DNA of 16,177 nucleotides, from the NCBI GenBank assembly GCA_023433515.1, contig JAEZCN010000223.1, positions 1-16,177 of the forward strand, given 5' to 3'. Both the position numbers and the translations under genes were made by a program. This stretch comes from Pseudomonadota bacterium. Its GTDB lineage: Bacteria > Pseudomonadota > Gammaproteobacteria > Steroidobacterales > Steroidobacteraceae. Of the stretch, positions 1 through 7,132 are shown in pieces. How positions within the stretch are numbered: position 1 is the first letter of the stretch; each line of letters opens with the position of its first letter. The notes below the pieces were generated by a model. That model saw nothing but the letters and a program-made list of their open reading frames with translations. It searched no databases and was not told the DNA's origin.

Positions 1-885
1 GCGCGCGACACGGCAAAACCCAAGGGCATTCCAACCATCTTCATCGCGGATGCGGGCATCAACGACTCGCCGATCCTTCGCGGCCAGGACAGCGGCGCCG
101 CCGACGTATTGAGCACGCCCGTCGACCCCGAGCAGCTGCGCCAGAAGGTCAACCTGTTCATCGACGTCTATCGTGAGCGGCAGAAACTCGCGCAGGAGGT
201 CCGCTCGCGCGAGGACGTACTTGCCATCGTTTCGCACGACCTGCGCACGCCGCTCGCGGTGATCCACACCACCACGTCGATGCTGCTCAATCCGAAGTAC
301 AACCTCACGCCCGAACAGGTGCGTGAGCAGCACCTGCGCATCCGCCGCAACGTCGAGCAGATGAACCGGATGATCGGCGATCTCATGGACATCGTGAACC
401 TGCGCTCGGGCCAGCTCTCGATCAATCCATCGAGCGTGGTCGTCAACGAAGTCCTGCGGGAAGTCGTCACCGTGCACGAAGCGCCGGCGCGCGAGAAGAG
501 TCTCGAACTCGGCTACGACCCGGGGACGGACGTCATGCGCACCGAGGCCGACCGCGCGCGGCTCATGCAGCTCTTCCAGAACCTGATCGGCAACGCGGTG
601 AAGTTCTGCAGGTCCGGCGACTCGATCAAGGTGACGAGCCGCACGCAGGGCAGCAACGCGCACATCGAGATTTCGGACAGTGGTCCGGGAATCTCCTGCG
701 AGGACCTGCCGCACATCTTCGATCCGTATTACTCGGCCAGCCGAAAGCTCCAGAAGACCGGAACGGGGCTGGGCCTGTTCATCGCGAAAGGCATCGTCGA
801 TGCCCACGGTGGGCGGATCGAGTGCGAATCCACCGCTGGCGTCGGCACGACGTTCAAAATCACGCTGCCGCTGCGGGGCGGCTGA
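1..885 (+). CDS. Receiver-histidine kinase hybrid, 5' end missing
   Basis: The reading frame is open from the first base, so this is the 3' part of a larger gene; the TTG at 109 is not a credible start. Window residues 1-55 look like the second half of a response-regulator receiver domain (strand beta4 PTIFIA, then GAADVLSTPVDPEQL). The kinase core follows: an H-box SHDLRTPL with the phospho-accepting His at about residue 79, an N-box (NLIGNAVKFC), a G1 box (DSGPGI) and a G2 box (TGTGLGLFIAKGIVDAHGG). These form a HisKA dimerisation domain and a HATPase_c domain, so the protein should be an ATP-dependent autophosphorylating sensor kinase. No membrane segment is visible, so it is probably cytoplasmic. 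The canonical receiver Lys before Pro is Thr here and the beta4 Thr/Ser is Ala, so the receiver may not be phosphorylated normally. Its partner and signal are not visible. Confidence 0.9.
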   Translation, partial: ARDTAKPKGIPTIFIADAGINDSPILRGQDSGAADVLSTPVDPEQLRQKVNLFIDVYRERQKLAQEVRSREDVLAIVSHDLRTPLAVIHTTTSMLLNPKYNLTPEQVREQHLRIRRNVEQMNRMIGDLMDIVNLRSGQLSINPSSVVVNEVLREVVTVHEAPAREKSLELGYDPGTDVMRTEADRARLMQLFQNLIGNAVKFCRSGDSIKVTSRTQGSNAHIEISDSGPGISCEDLPHIFDPYYSASRKLQKTGTGLGLFIAKGIVDAHGGRIECESTAGVGTTFKITLPLRGG

Positions 886-895
886 AAACCGGCCC

Positions 896-927
896 CGGGC
901 CGCGCCCCGGGCCTCGGGCGCGGCCCG
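896..927. repeat. 12-bp GC inverted repeat between kinase and methyltransferase genes
   Basis: CGGGCCGCGCCC (896-907) pairs perfectly with GGGCGCGGCCCG (916-927) around an 8-nt loop, 10 bp after the kinase stop. No T-tract follows, so it is not a textbook intrinsic terminator. It could be a transcript-end stabiliser, an attenuator or a partial terminator. Confidence 0.5.
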
Positions 928-964
928 TGAACCTGGCGCGCGTCTCGTGCGAGAATCCGCCGCA

Positions 965-2116
965 ATGACGGGCGAACTGACCGCCAAGCCGACTTTTTTC
1001 TCGAGCGTGATCGGCAACATCGTCAGCCGCCGCTTCGCGGCGAACTACTTTTCCACGCTCGCCTTCGTCGGACTGGCCTGGTGGATCGTCACGTCCCTCA
1101 GCCAGTTCCATCGCAACATCCTGCGGGCGCAACTCTTCTCTATCGATGTGCGGGAGCTGTACGTCGCGCTGATCGTGTCGTACGCGATCGTGCTCATCCC
1201 GTACTACGCGCGTTACCCGTGGCTGCGTTCGAAGGCTTCCATCTTCCTGCAGGGATTGTGGTTCGGCGTGCTGCGCATGTTCCGCCCGGTATCCCGCGCG
1301 CGAGTGGCCGCCCGCGCCCAGCGGCCCATGGGGCTGCCGCTGCGCGGGGCACTCTCGCCTGCCGCCAGGCAAGCCGCGCTCGCCCTGCTGCTCAAGTTCT
1401 TCTTTGCGCCGCTCATGATCAACTGGTGCCTGGGTCACGTCGGCGACATGACCGGCTCCGTCATGAACCTGTGGAACAGCATCGGTGACGGCGCGATGGG
1501 CCGGGTACTGTTCGATTCCGCGCTGTTCTGGACCTGCTTCCAGCTCATTCTCTTCGTCGATACGTTCCTCTTCACGCTCGGCTACATCCTCGAATCGCCG
1601 GCGCTCAAGAACCGGATCCTGAGCGTGGATCCGACGTTCTTCGGCTGGGCCGTCTGCCTCGCGTGTTATCCGCCGTTCAACGGATTCACGAACCAGTTGT
1701 TTCCGTGGCAGAGCAGCGATTTTCCCTACTTCGCAAACGATGCCGCGCACTTCGCCGCGAACATCTGCATCCTCGTGGCGATGGGCATTTTCTCATGGGC
1801 GTCGGTGGCACTGGGATTCAAGGCCAGCAATCTGACCAATCGCGGCATCGTGACCCACGGGCCATACGCGTTCGTGCGGCATCCCGCCTATGCGGCCAAG
1901 AATCTCGCGTGGTGGATAGGCGCGATCCCCGGCTTCATCGGCGTGTTCACGGTCGAGGGCTTTCCGGCCGCCATGTTCTTCATCGGCCTCATCGGATGGA
2001 CTGCTATCTACGTGCTGCGCGCGCTCACCGAGGAAAGGCACCTGTTGATGCTCGACAACGGCTACGCGGAGTACATGCGGAAGGTGAAATGGCGCTTCAT
2101 ACCCCGCGTTTTCTGA
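965..2116 (+). CDS. Membrane methyltransferase of the isoprenylcysteine carboxyl methyltransferase (ICMT/PEMT) family
   Basis: A 383-residue integral membrane protein. The C-terminal third carries the family signature: HGPYAFVRHPAYAAK at residues 298-312, then EERHLL near 356-361 and GYAEYMRKVKWRFIP at the end. In ICMT and related enzymes this region binds S-adenosylmethionine near the membrane face. Hydrophobic segments are visible at about 27-45, 63-82, 134-155, 188-210, 258-283, 309-328 and 332-352. The N-terminal 200 residues are an extra membrane region beyond the minimal bacterial ICMT-like core. ATG at 965 is chosen because it precedes the first hydrophobic segment; an in-frame GTG at 947 is an alternative, and neither has a strong ribosome site. 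The methyl acceptor cannot be told from sequence, and bacteria of this kind do not need prenyl-Cys proteins. The gene end overlaps the next gene by 28 nt, suggesting coupled translation. Confidence 0.8.
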   Translation: MTGELTAKPTFFSSVIGNIVSRRFAANYFSTLAFVGLAWWIVTSLSQFHRNILRAQLFSIDVRELYVALIVSYAIVLIPYYARYPWLRSKASIFLQGLWFGVLRMFRPVSRARVAARAQRPMGLPLRGALSPAARQAALALLLKFFFAPLMINWCLGHVGDMTGSVMNLWNSIGDGAMGRVLFDSALFWTCFQLILFVDTFLFTLGYILESPALKNRILSVDPTFFGWAVCLACYPPFNGFTNQLFPWQSSDFPYFANDAAHFAANICILVAMGIFSWASVALGFKASNLTNRGIVTHGPYAFVRHPAYAAKNLAWWIGAIPGFIGVFTVEGFPAAMFFIGLIGWTAIYVLRALTEERHLLMLDNGYAEYMRKVKWRFIPRVF

Positions 2117-4053
2117 AGTACGCCGCGCTCGTCGCGGCCATTGCCCTGCAGACAGTCAGTGCGCGGGCGGCACCGCAGAAAGCGGTGTTTGCCTCGGACG
2201 TGGCTTCGACGCAGTGGCCGCTGTCCGCGTTCGATCCGCAGCTGCCTTCCGACTGGAGCGACTTCGAATTCCTGGTGCTCGAATACCGCGCCTCAACCAG
2301 CCAGCGCTTCGAGCTCGCGCTGATCGGCGACGAAGGCACGGTCTCCAAGCGCATCCATCCGTTCGCCAACGCCTGGACACGCGCGTCGATTCCGCTGCGG
2401 TTCTATCGGCAGGGACTCGGCGATGCCGACGAGCTTGCGTCCACGGTGAACCAGCCGCGAGCCAGCTACTGGATCAACATCGAGGCGGGCGGACACGCAC
2501 CCGCGCGCAACGTGCGCGCGCTCGGCGTGACGATGCGATATCCCGCGCGCGCGGCGACGCTCGAGATCCGCAAGGTGAGCCTGTCGAAGACGGACGCGGG
2601 CGATGCCATCCTCGATGGCGGCGCGCCGATCATCGACGATTACGGGCAGTACAAACACGTCGACTGGCCCGGCAAGGCGCGCGACACCACCGCGCTGGTG
2701 CGCGAGTGGAGCCAGGAAGCGCGGATGCTCGTGCCGAAGAACGTGCCAGTGTGTCGTTACGGCGGCTTTGAGGGCGAGCGGCGGCGCGCGAGCGGTTTCT
2801 TCCGCGTCGAGAAGATCGACAATCGCTGGTGGTTCGTCGATCCAGCGGGTTGCCGTTTCTGGTCCGCGGGTGTCAACGGCGCGGGCGCGGAGCCGCCGTT
2901 CACGCAGATCGTCGGGCGAGACAAACTGTTCGCGAGCATTCCCACCGCGACGCAGGAGTTCGCGCCCGGCGCGACGGGCGATGCCTTCCGCGATCCGGTG
3001 TCGTTCTACGCCGCCAACCTCATGAAGCGTTTCGGCCGGAACTGGCGCGCGGAGAGTGCCTCGCTGACCTCGCGTCGCATGCGGACCTGGGGCCTCAACA
3101 CCGCATATGGTCCGGCGCTCAACGACGAGTTGCCGGCGAGCCTGCCCGCGCGCCTGCCGTACGTCTATCCACTGCGCGGCTGGCAGATGATCGACGGCGC
3201 GATCATGGGCCTGCCCGACGTGTATTCGGACGAGTTCGCGCGCCGCGTGGACGCCGATGCCGCGCGGCAGCTCACGCCGCGCAAGGATGACCCGTGGATG
3301 ATCGGTTACTTCATCGGCAACGAACCCCCGTGGCCGGGTCGGGAAAGCCAGCTCGTGGATCTCGTGCTCGCCGGTCCCGCGAGCGTCCTGCAGCAGGGTT
3401 TTCGCGCCGAGCTCGCCAAGGGCGACACGCCCGCGGCGCGCAAAACGATGGTGCACGCCGCGTTCCGGCGCTATCTCGAAGTCGTCAACGCCGCGGTGCG
3501 CCGGCACGATCCGAACCACCTGCATCTCGGCATCCGTTTCGGCGGCACGCCGCCCGACGACGTCATCGCGCTCGCGCGCGGCTTCGACGTGTACAGCATG
3601 AACAAGTATCGCTGGGCGCCGCCGAGGGATTTCATCGACCGCGTATATGAGATCCAGGACCTGCCGATCCTGATCGGCGAGTTCCACTTCGGTGTACCCG
3701 AGCGCGGCCTCGCGCCCGGGCTCGTGCAGACGATGAACCAGGCTGAGCGTGGCGTCGCGTATTCGTACTACGTCGAGAACGCGGCCGCGCATCCCGCGAT
3801 CGTCGGCACGCACTGGTACCAGTGGATAGATCAGCCCGCGACCGGCCGGCGCGACGGCGAGAACTACAACATCGGGTGGATAGACGTCACCGACCGTCCC
3901 TACCCCGAGCTCGTCGCCGCGGCGAAGGCGACACACGCGCGGATCGATGCGATCCACTCGGGCAGGCTGGCGCCGACCACGCGCCGGCCGAAGGCGTCGG
4001 AATTCGGGACACCCGGGGATTCGATCCACCTCGGCATTCCTGCGATCCAGTGA
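2089..4053 (+). CDS. Secreted GH50-like (beta-agarase-like) glycoside hydrolase
   Basis: 654 residues starting at ATG 2089, inside the preceding methyltransferase gene. The start is chosen because it yields a signal peptide (MALHTPRFLK, then a hydrophobic run and an ARAA cleavage region near 25-28). Residues about 30-190 look like a beta-sandwich, carbohydrate-binding-like domain. The catalytic part opens with FFRVEKIDNRWWFVDPAG (237-254), a hallmark of beta-agarases. The probable acid/base is Glu412 in WMIGYFIGNE, and the probable nucleophile is Glu531 in PILIGEFHFG. The run ERGLAPGLVQTMNQAERGVAYSYY and the later THWYQWIDQPATGRRDGENY are strongly GH50-like (clan GH-A). GH50 enzymes cleave beta-1,4 links in agarose or neoagaro-oligosaccharides. 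Activity on agar is inferred from family only; a related galactan or another polymer is possible. The product should act in the periplasm or outside the cell. Confidence 0.82.
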   Translation: MALHTPRFLKYAALVAAIALQTVSARAAPQKAVFASDVASTQWPLSAFDPQLPSDWSDFEFLVLEYRASTSQRFELALIGDEGTVSKRIHPFANAWTRASIPLRFYRQGLGDADELASTVNQPRASYWINIEAGGHAPARNVRALGVTMRYPARAATLEIRKVSLSKTDAGDAILDGGAPIIDDYGQYKHVDWPGKARDTTALVREWSQEARMLVPKNVPVCRYGGFEGERRRASGFFRVEKIDNRWWFVDPAGCRFWSAGVNGAGAEPPFTQIVGRDKLFASIPTATQEFAPGATGDAFRDPVSFYAANLMKRFGRNWRAESASLTSRRMRTWGLNTAYGPALNDELPASLPARLPYVYPLRGWQMIDGAIMGLPDVYSDEFARRVDADAARQLTPRKDDPWMIGYFIGNEPPWPGRESQLVDLVLAGPASVLQQGFRAELAKGDTPAARKTMVHAAFRRYLEVVNAAVRRHDPNHLHLGIRFGGTPPDDVIALARGFDVYSMNKYRWAPPRDFIDRVYEIQDLPILIGEFHFGVPERGLAPGLVQTMNQAERGVAYSYYVENAAAHPAIVGTHWYQWIDQPATGRRDGENYNIGWIDVTDRPYPELVAAAKATHARIDAIHSGRLAPTTRRPKASEFGTPGDSIHLGIPAIQ

Positions 4054-4066
4054 GCGGTTGTTAGTC

Positions 4067-4155
4067 GGCGTCGATGGCCCGAATCCCCCTAAGGATTCGA
4101 AGCCGGGCTCTCGCAATCGGTAAACAAGGCCCGCGCAATCCGGACCACCGACGCC
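4067..4155. other. Possible folded RNA or transcript-end structure in the convergent gap
   Basis: GGCGTCGATGG (4067-4077) can pair with CCACCGACGCC (4145-4155), 10 of 11 positions. Enclosed are a 7-bp hairpin CGAATCC/GGATTCG (4080-4086 and 4093-4099) and a 5-bp pairing CGGGC/GCCCG (4104-4108 and 4129-4133), giving a possible three-way junction. It follows the glycoside hydrolase stop and could serve as a Rho-independent or processing structure without a T-run. No known RNA family was recognised. Confidence 0.25.
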
Positions 4156-4197
4156 AACAGACGTGAGTAGCCGAACTTCGCGAAACGGTTTCCGGGA

Positions 4198-4220
4198 GGG
4201 GACAGGCTTCAAGTCTGTCC
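4198..4220. repeat. REP-like palindromic element between convergent genes
   Basis: GGACAGGCTTC and AAGTCTGTCC form a near-perfect 21-bp palindrome at 4200-4220 (10 pairs, one of them G-T, around a central C), preceded by GG. It lies between the ends of the hydrolase (4053) and the gamma-glutamyltransferase (4246). The GGGGACAG core is shared with copies near 8480, 13556 and 13980, so it looks like a member of a dispersed extragenic repeat that may also act as a bidirectional terminator. Confidence 0.5.
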
Positions 4221-4245
4221 ACCGATCGAGCTCCGGGCGGGCCGG

Positions 4246-5973
4246 TCAGTAACCCTGCGCCGCGCCGTCCTTGCGCGACTCGGACGCCCCGAAATACACG
4301 CCTTCCGCATTGCGATGGATGGCCTGGTAACCGCCGAATCCGCCATCGTTCCCGACGGTCACCTTGTGGCCACGTGCGCGGAGCGCCTTCTCGACTTCGG
4401 GTGAAAAGCCCTGCTCCAGCAGCACCTCACCGCCGTCGCGCATCCCCTCGTCCGTCGGTTCGCTCGAGCCTTCGTGACGCACGCGCGGCGCGTCTCCGGC
4501 TTCCTGGAAGTTCATGCCGAAGTCGATGACGTTCACGACGATCTGCACGTGACCCTGCGGCTGCATGCCGCCGCCCATGACGCCGAACGACAACCAGGGC
4601 TTGCCGTCCTTCGTGACGAACGCGGGAATGATGGTGTGGAACGGCCGCTTCCCGGGCGCGTAGACATTCGCGTGGCCCGGCGTCACCGAGAACAGCTCGC
4701 CGCGGTCCTGCAGGATGAAACCGCAGCCGTCGGGCGTCATGCCAGAACCCAGGCCGCGGTAGTTGCTCTGGATCAGCGACACCATGTTGCCGGCGGCGTC
4801 GGCCACGGCCATGTAGATGGTGTCGCTCTGGTCGAGCGCCTTCGTGTCGACGGGATACTCGCGCGCGGCCTTCTTCAGGTCGATGAGTCCGCGGCGCTTC
4901 GCCGCGTAGTCTTTCGACAGCAGCGTCTTCAGCGGAATCTTCGCGAACTCGGGATCCGCGTAATAACGCGCGCGATCCTCGAACGCGAGCTTCTTGGCCT
5001 CGACGAACGCGTGCAGATAATCCGCGCTGCCGAAACCCATCGAGCGGACGTCGTATCCCTCGAGGATGTTGAGCATTTGCAGCGCCGCGATCCCTTGCGT
5101 GTTCGGCGGCAACTCCCAGACGTCGTATCCACGGTAGTTGGTGGACACCGGCTCGACCCACTCGGATCGATGCGCGGCCAGGTCCGCGGCCGTGAGATAG
5201 CCGCCGTTCGCGCGCATGTATTTCTCGATGCGCTGCGCGATGTCGCCCTTGTAGAACGCGTCGCGGCCTCCTTCGGCGATGCGCGACAGCGTGTCCGCGA
5301 GCAGTGGGTTGCGGAAGATCTCGCCCTTGGCCGGCGCCCGGCCGTTCGGCATGAAGGTTTCCGCGAAGTTCGGAAATCTTGCGAGCGTGCGGACGTTGCT
5401 CTTCCAGCCCTCCGCGATGATCTCGGTGACGGGAAATCCCTCGCGCGCATACGTGATCGCGGGCTGGAGCAGCTCCTTCATCGGCAGCCTGCCGAACCTG
5501 CCGTGCAGCTCGAACCAGCCGTCGACGGTGCCAGGCACCGAAACCGGCAAAGGTCCCGTCGGCGGAATCGTCTTGCGATCGAGACGCCTCAGCTCCGCCC
5601 GCAATGTCTCGAACGTCAGCGATCGCGGCGAGCGGCCGCTCGCGTTGAGTCCGAGCAGCTTTCCGGACTTCGCATCCCAGACGATGGCGAACAGGTCGCC
5701 GCCGATGCCATTGCCCGTGGGCTCCATCAATCCGATGGCCGCGTTGGCGGCGATCGCGGCATCGACCGCGGTGCCCCCACGCTTGAGCACGTCCAGCGCG
5801 ATCTGGCTCACGAGCGGATGACTGGTCGCCGCCATGCCGTGCGTCGAGATGACCTCGGAGCGCGTGGGGACGAGCGATCCGCTGGGGCGCGGACCGGCGG
5901 CGGAACCTTCCATGACCATGAGGGGGATCATCAGGGTCGCGACAGCTGCGGACAGCCGGCGCGACGCATTCAC
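4246..5973 (-). CDS. Secreted gamma-glutamyltransferase-family (Ntn) hydrolase
   Basis: 575 residues from GTG 5973, with a signal peptide (VNASRRLSAAVATLMIPLMVMEGSAAG). The family landmarks are in order: HPLVSQIALDVLKRGGTAVDAAIAANAAIGLMEP, GNGIGGDLFAIVWD (about 87-100), and the junction around Thr385 (DTIYMAVADAAGN). There the proenzyme should cleave itself into large and small subunits, with Thr385 as the nucleophile. The GGDLFAIVWD form and MGGGMQPQGHVQ in the small subunit resemble the YwrD/acylase-like branch rather than E. coli Ggt. The substrate may therefore be a gamma-glutamyl compound other than glutathione, or a glutaryl/acyl amide. The location is periplasmic or extracellular. The start overlaps the acetyltransferase stop (GTGA), so the two are translationally coupled. 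Reading frame upstream of GTG 5973 is a shadow of the acetyltransferase gene. Confidence 0.9.
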   Translation of the reverse strand: MNASRRLSAAVATLMIPLMVMEGSAAGPRPSGSLVPTRSEVISTHGMAATSHPLVSQIALDVLKRGGTAVDAAIAANAAIGLMEPTGNGIGGDLFAIVWDAKSGKLLGLNASGRSPRSLTFETLRAELRRLDRKTIPPTGPLPVSVPGTVDGWFELHGRFGRLPMKELLQPAITYAREGFPVTEIIAEGWKSNVRTLARFPNFAETFMPNGRAPAKGEIFRNPLLADTLSRIAEGGRDAFYKGDIAQRIEKYMRANGGYLTAADLAAHRSEWVEPVSTNYRGYDVWELPPNTQGIAALQMLNILEGYDVRSMGFGSADYLHAFVEAKKLAFEDRARYYADPEFAKIPLKTLLSKDYAAKRRGLIDLKKAAREYPVDTKALDQSDTIYMAVADAAGNMVSLIQSNYRGLGSGMTPDGCGFILQDRGELFSVTPGHANVYAPGKRPFHTIIPAFVTKDGKPWLSFGVMGGGMQPQGHVQIVVNVIDFGMNFQEAGDAPRVRHEGSSEPTDEGMRDGGEVLLEQGFSPEVEKALRARGHKVTVGNDGGFGGYQAIHRNAEGVYFGASESRKDGAAQGY

Positions 5974-6500
5974 TTCGTGGCGCTCGCGGCGCGCGAGTTG
6001 CCGGAGTCGAATACCTGGCGCACTTCGCCGTTGGTGACGCGTTCCTGGTAACGCCCCTGCGTGTAGTTGGCCACGACGCGGCGCCAGAACGACACGGCGA
6101 CCGGATTGCGCAGGTACTCGGTGATCTCCCAGCGCCCCGCGAAACGGTTGAGGATCAATTCGACGGCCGAGCGGCCCACGCCGCGGCGCCGATATGCGCG
6201 CGCGACGAAAAATTCCGCCATGCGGTAATCCACGGGCGGACGGCCGGGCATCGAGCCGCGCGCGACCATGGCGAAGCCGGCCGGTTCGGCGCCGCGCATG
6301 ATGATCAGCGGATTGACGGAGGGATCGCCGAACCAGCGAGCGAGCTGGTCGGATTCGCTGTACCCGATCTCGCCGAGCGAGGTGGTGCTGAAGACGCCCG
6401 TGTTGAGCGGCGAGAGATCGTCCAGATAGTCGCGGTACGAGCGCTCTATCCACTCACGATCGCGGTCGGCGCCGCGGGCATCTCGAACACTAACCGTCAC
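5970..6500 (-). CDS. GNAT-family N-acetyltransferase
   Basis: 176 residues. The acetyl-CoA-binding motif A is clear as MAEFFVARAYRRRGVGRSAVELIL (the RRRGVG pyrophosphate loop is at about residues 108-113), followed by a motif-B-like stretch NPVAVSFWRRV. The fold is a single GNAT domain, with no signal peptide, so the protein is cytoplasmic. The start is GTG 6500, with an AGAGGGG ribosome-binding site upstream. The acceptor (amino acid, peptide, antibiotic or other amine) cannot be read from sequence. It is first in a two-gene operon, and its stop codon overlaps the start of the gamma-glutamyltransferase gene. Pairing a gamma-glutamyl hydrolase with an acetyltransferase suggests handling of peptides or amino compounds, which is inference only. 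Confidence 0.85.
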   Translation of the reverse strand: MTVSVRDARGADRDREWIERSYRDYLDDLSPLNTGVFSTTSLGEIGYSESDQLARWFGDPSVNPLIIMRGAEPAGFAMVARGSMPGRPPVDYRMAEFFVARAYRRRGVGRSAVELILNRFAGRWEITEYLRNPVAVSFWRRVVANYTQGRYQERVTNGEVRQVFDSGNSRAASATK

Positions 6501-6540
6501 GCGAAAGCCCCTCTAACTAAAATCGAGTTCCAGAAAAGAC

Positions 6541-6575
6541 AAAACCCGGGCAGACGTCGTTACGTACTGCCCGGG
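6541..6575 (-). terminator. Intrinsic terminator of the alanine-rich lipoprotein gene
   Basis: Perfect 9-bp arms CCCGGGCAG (6545-6553) and CTGCCCGGG (6567-6575), extendable through ACGT pairs with one bulged A. On the - strand this is followed by TTTTGTCTTTT (6544-6534). It lies 45 bp past the lipoprotein stop and just before the acetyltransferase operon, so it isolates the two transcripts. Confidence 0.85.
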
Positions 6576-6619
6576 CCGTCATTGAGCCTGATGGCTCGAG
6601 GCAATAATCGAAAGATCGA

Positions 6620-6877
6620 TTACTGCGCCGGCGTCTCCGCCGGAGCGGCGGCGTCGACAGCGGCTTCAGCCGAAGCAGCGGCGGCGTCCGTCGCGGCATC
6701 AGCGGCTTCCGCGGTGGCTTCGGCGGCTTCCGACGTGGCGGCAGCGGCTTCCGAGGCGGCGGCAGCGGCTTCTTCGGCGACCGGAGCGGCGGCTTCCGTC
6801 GAAACGGCTTCCTGCTTGCTGCAGGCCATCAGCGCGAGGGCCGCGATCGAGGCGGCGAGAGCGACGTTAATCTTCAT
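6620..6877 (-). CDS. Small alanine/glutamate-rich lipoprotein
   Basis: 85 residues. A lipoprotein signal is clear: MKINVALAASIAALALMAC with lipobox LMAC (Cys19 as the lipidated residue), followed by SKQEAVS. The mature part is almost wholly Ala with regularly spaced Glu, Asp, Ser and Thr (EAAAAASEAAAATSEAAEAT and further AEAADAAT, AEAAVDAA repeats). It should form a long acidic alanine-zipper-like helix and ends in APAETPAQ. ATG 6877 is chosen because an upstream TTG extension (6892) adds nothing to the signal peptide. The gene has its own strong terminator and a divergent promoter region, so it is monocistronic. By analogy with Lpp-type proteins it could be an abundant envelope spacer, but there is no Lpp homology or C-terminal Lys. 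Ala-rich composition also opens the opposite strand, which should not be annotated. Confidence 0.75.
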   Translation of the reverse strand: MKINVALAASIAALALMACSKQEAVSTEAAAPVAEEAAAAASEAAAATSEAAEATAEAADAATDAAAASAEAAVDAAAPAETPAQ

Positions 6878-6918
6878 GTAGGGGTACCCCAAATTTTCTA
6901 GTGGTAAGTGAGACCAAA

Positions 6919-6928
6919 CAAACGTTTG
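6919..6928. promoter_or_regulatory. Perfect 10-bp palindrome in the divergent lipoprotein/pepQ gap
   Basis: CAAACGTTTG is a perfect palindrome about 42 bp upstream of the lipoprotein start. On the - strand, TTGTTT just past it and TAGAAA near 6901 are spaced like a weak -35/-10 pair for the lipoprotein gene, so the palindrome could be an operator. No regulator was recognised. Confidence 0.3.
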
Positions 6929-7097
6929 CTGCGATCTACATCGCGCTCGCGAGTGTATCGATTACCCAAATCACGAAACAAGCCGCATTTTGTCCGCGTA
7001 TTGCGACAGTCATTAGTCAGGAGCAAACATTGTTCGAATCGTGACCAGACGACCTCGGAAGAAGCGGCTGGGCCGGACAATACAAGGGTTTGTTGCA

Positions 7098-7126
7098 ATG
7101 CGGCAATCCCGCATGCCGCATAGAAT
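7098..7126 (+). promoter_or_regulatory. Inverted repeat and -10-like element immediately upstream of pepQ
   Basis: ATGCGGCA (7098-7105) and TGCCGCAT (7114-7121) form a perfect 8-bp inverted repeat with an 8-nt spacer. It runs into TAGAAT (7121-7126), a 5 of 6 match to the -10 consensus. A start of transcription about 7 nt further on would fall at the ATG (7133). No Shine-Dalgarno sequence is present. The repeat would cover the -10/-35 spacer, as an operator often does. The -35 is poor. Confidence 0.35.
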
Positions 7127-7132
7127 CGGCTC

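Noticed and set aside
965..4053. Agar-utilisation locus covering the left half
   Set aside because: Only one GH50-like enzyme is present, without an agar-type transporter or further glycosidases next to it. The sulfatase operon lies 6 kb or more away on the other strand with its own regulator.
4074..4110. tRNA T-arm-like sequence (CGAATCCCCCT)
   Set aside because: No acceptor stem, anticodon arm or D-arm can be built around it.
4060..4155. Integron attC-like inverted ends (GTTAGTC and GCCAAC)
   Set aside because: The order and sequence do not fit the attC core sites (RYYYAAC at the left, GTTRRRY at the right), and no integrase or cassette array is present.
2293..4212. 639-codon open frame on the - strand opposite the GH50-like gene
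   Set aside because: It is antisense to a gene with clear catalytic motifs, is extremely Arg-rich without recognisable domains, and reflects the high GC content.
4474..6051. 525-codon open frame on the + strand opposite the gamma-glutamyltransferase gene
   Set aside because: It is a shadow of the real gene: Arg/His-rich composition and no motifs.
6582..6881. Ala/Ser-rich 99-codon open frame on the + strand opposite the lipoprotein gene
   Set aside because: Repetitive GCN codons open both strands. Only the - strand has a lipobox signal, and the terminator orientation fits that strand.
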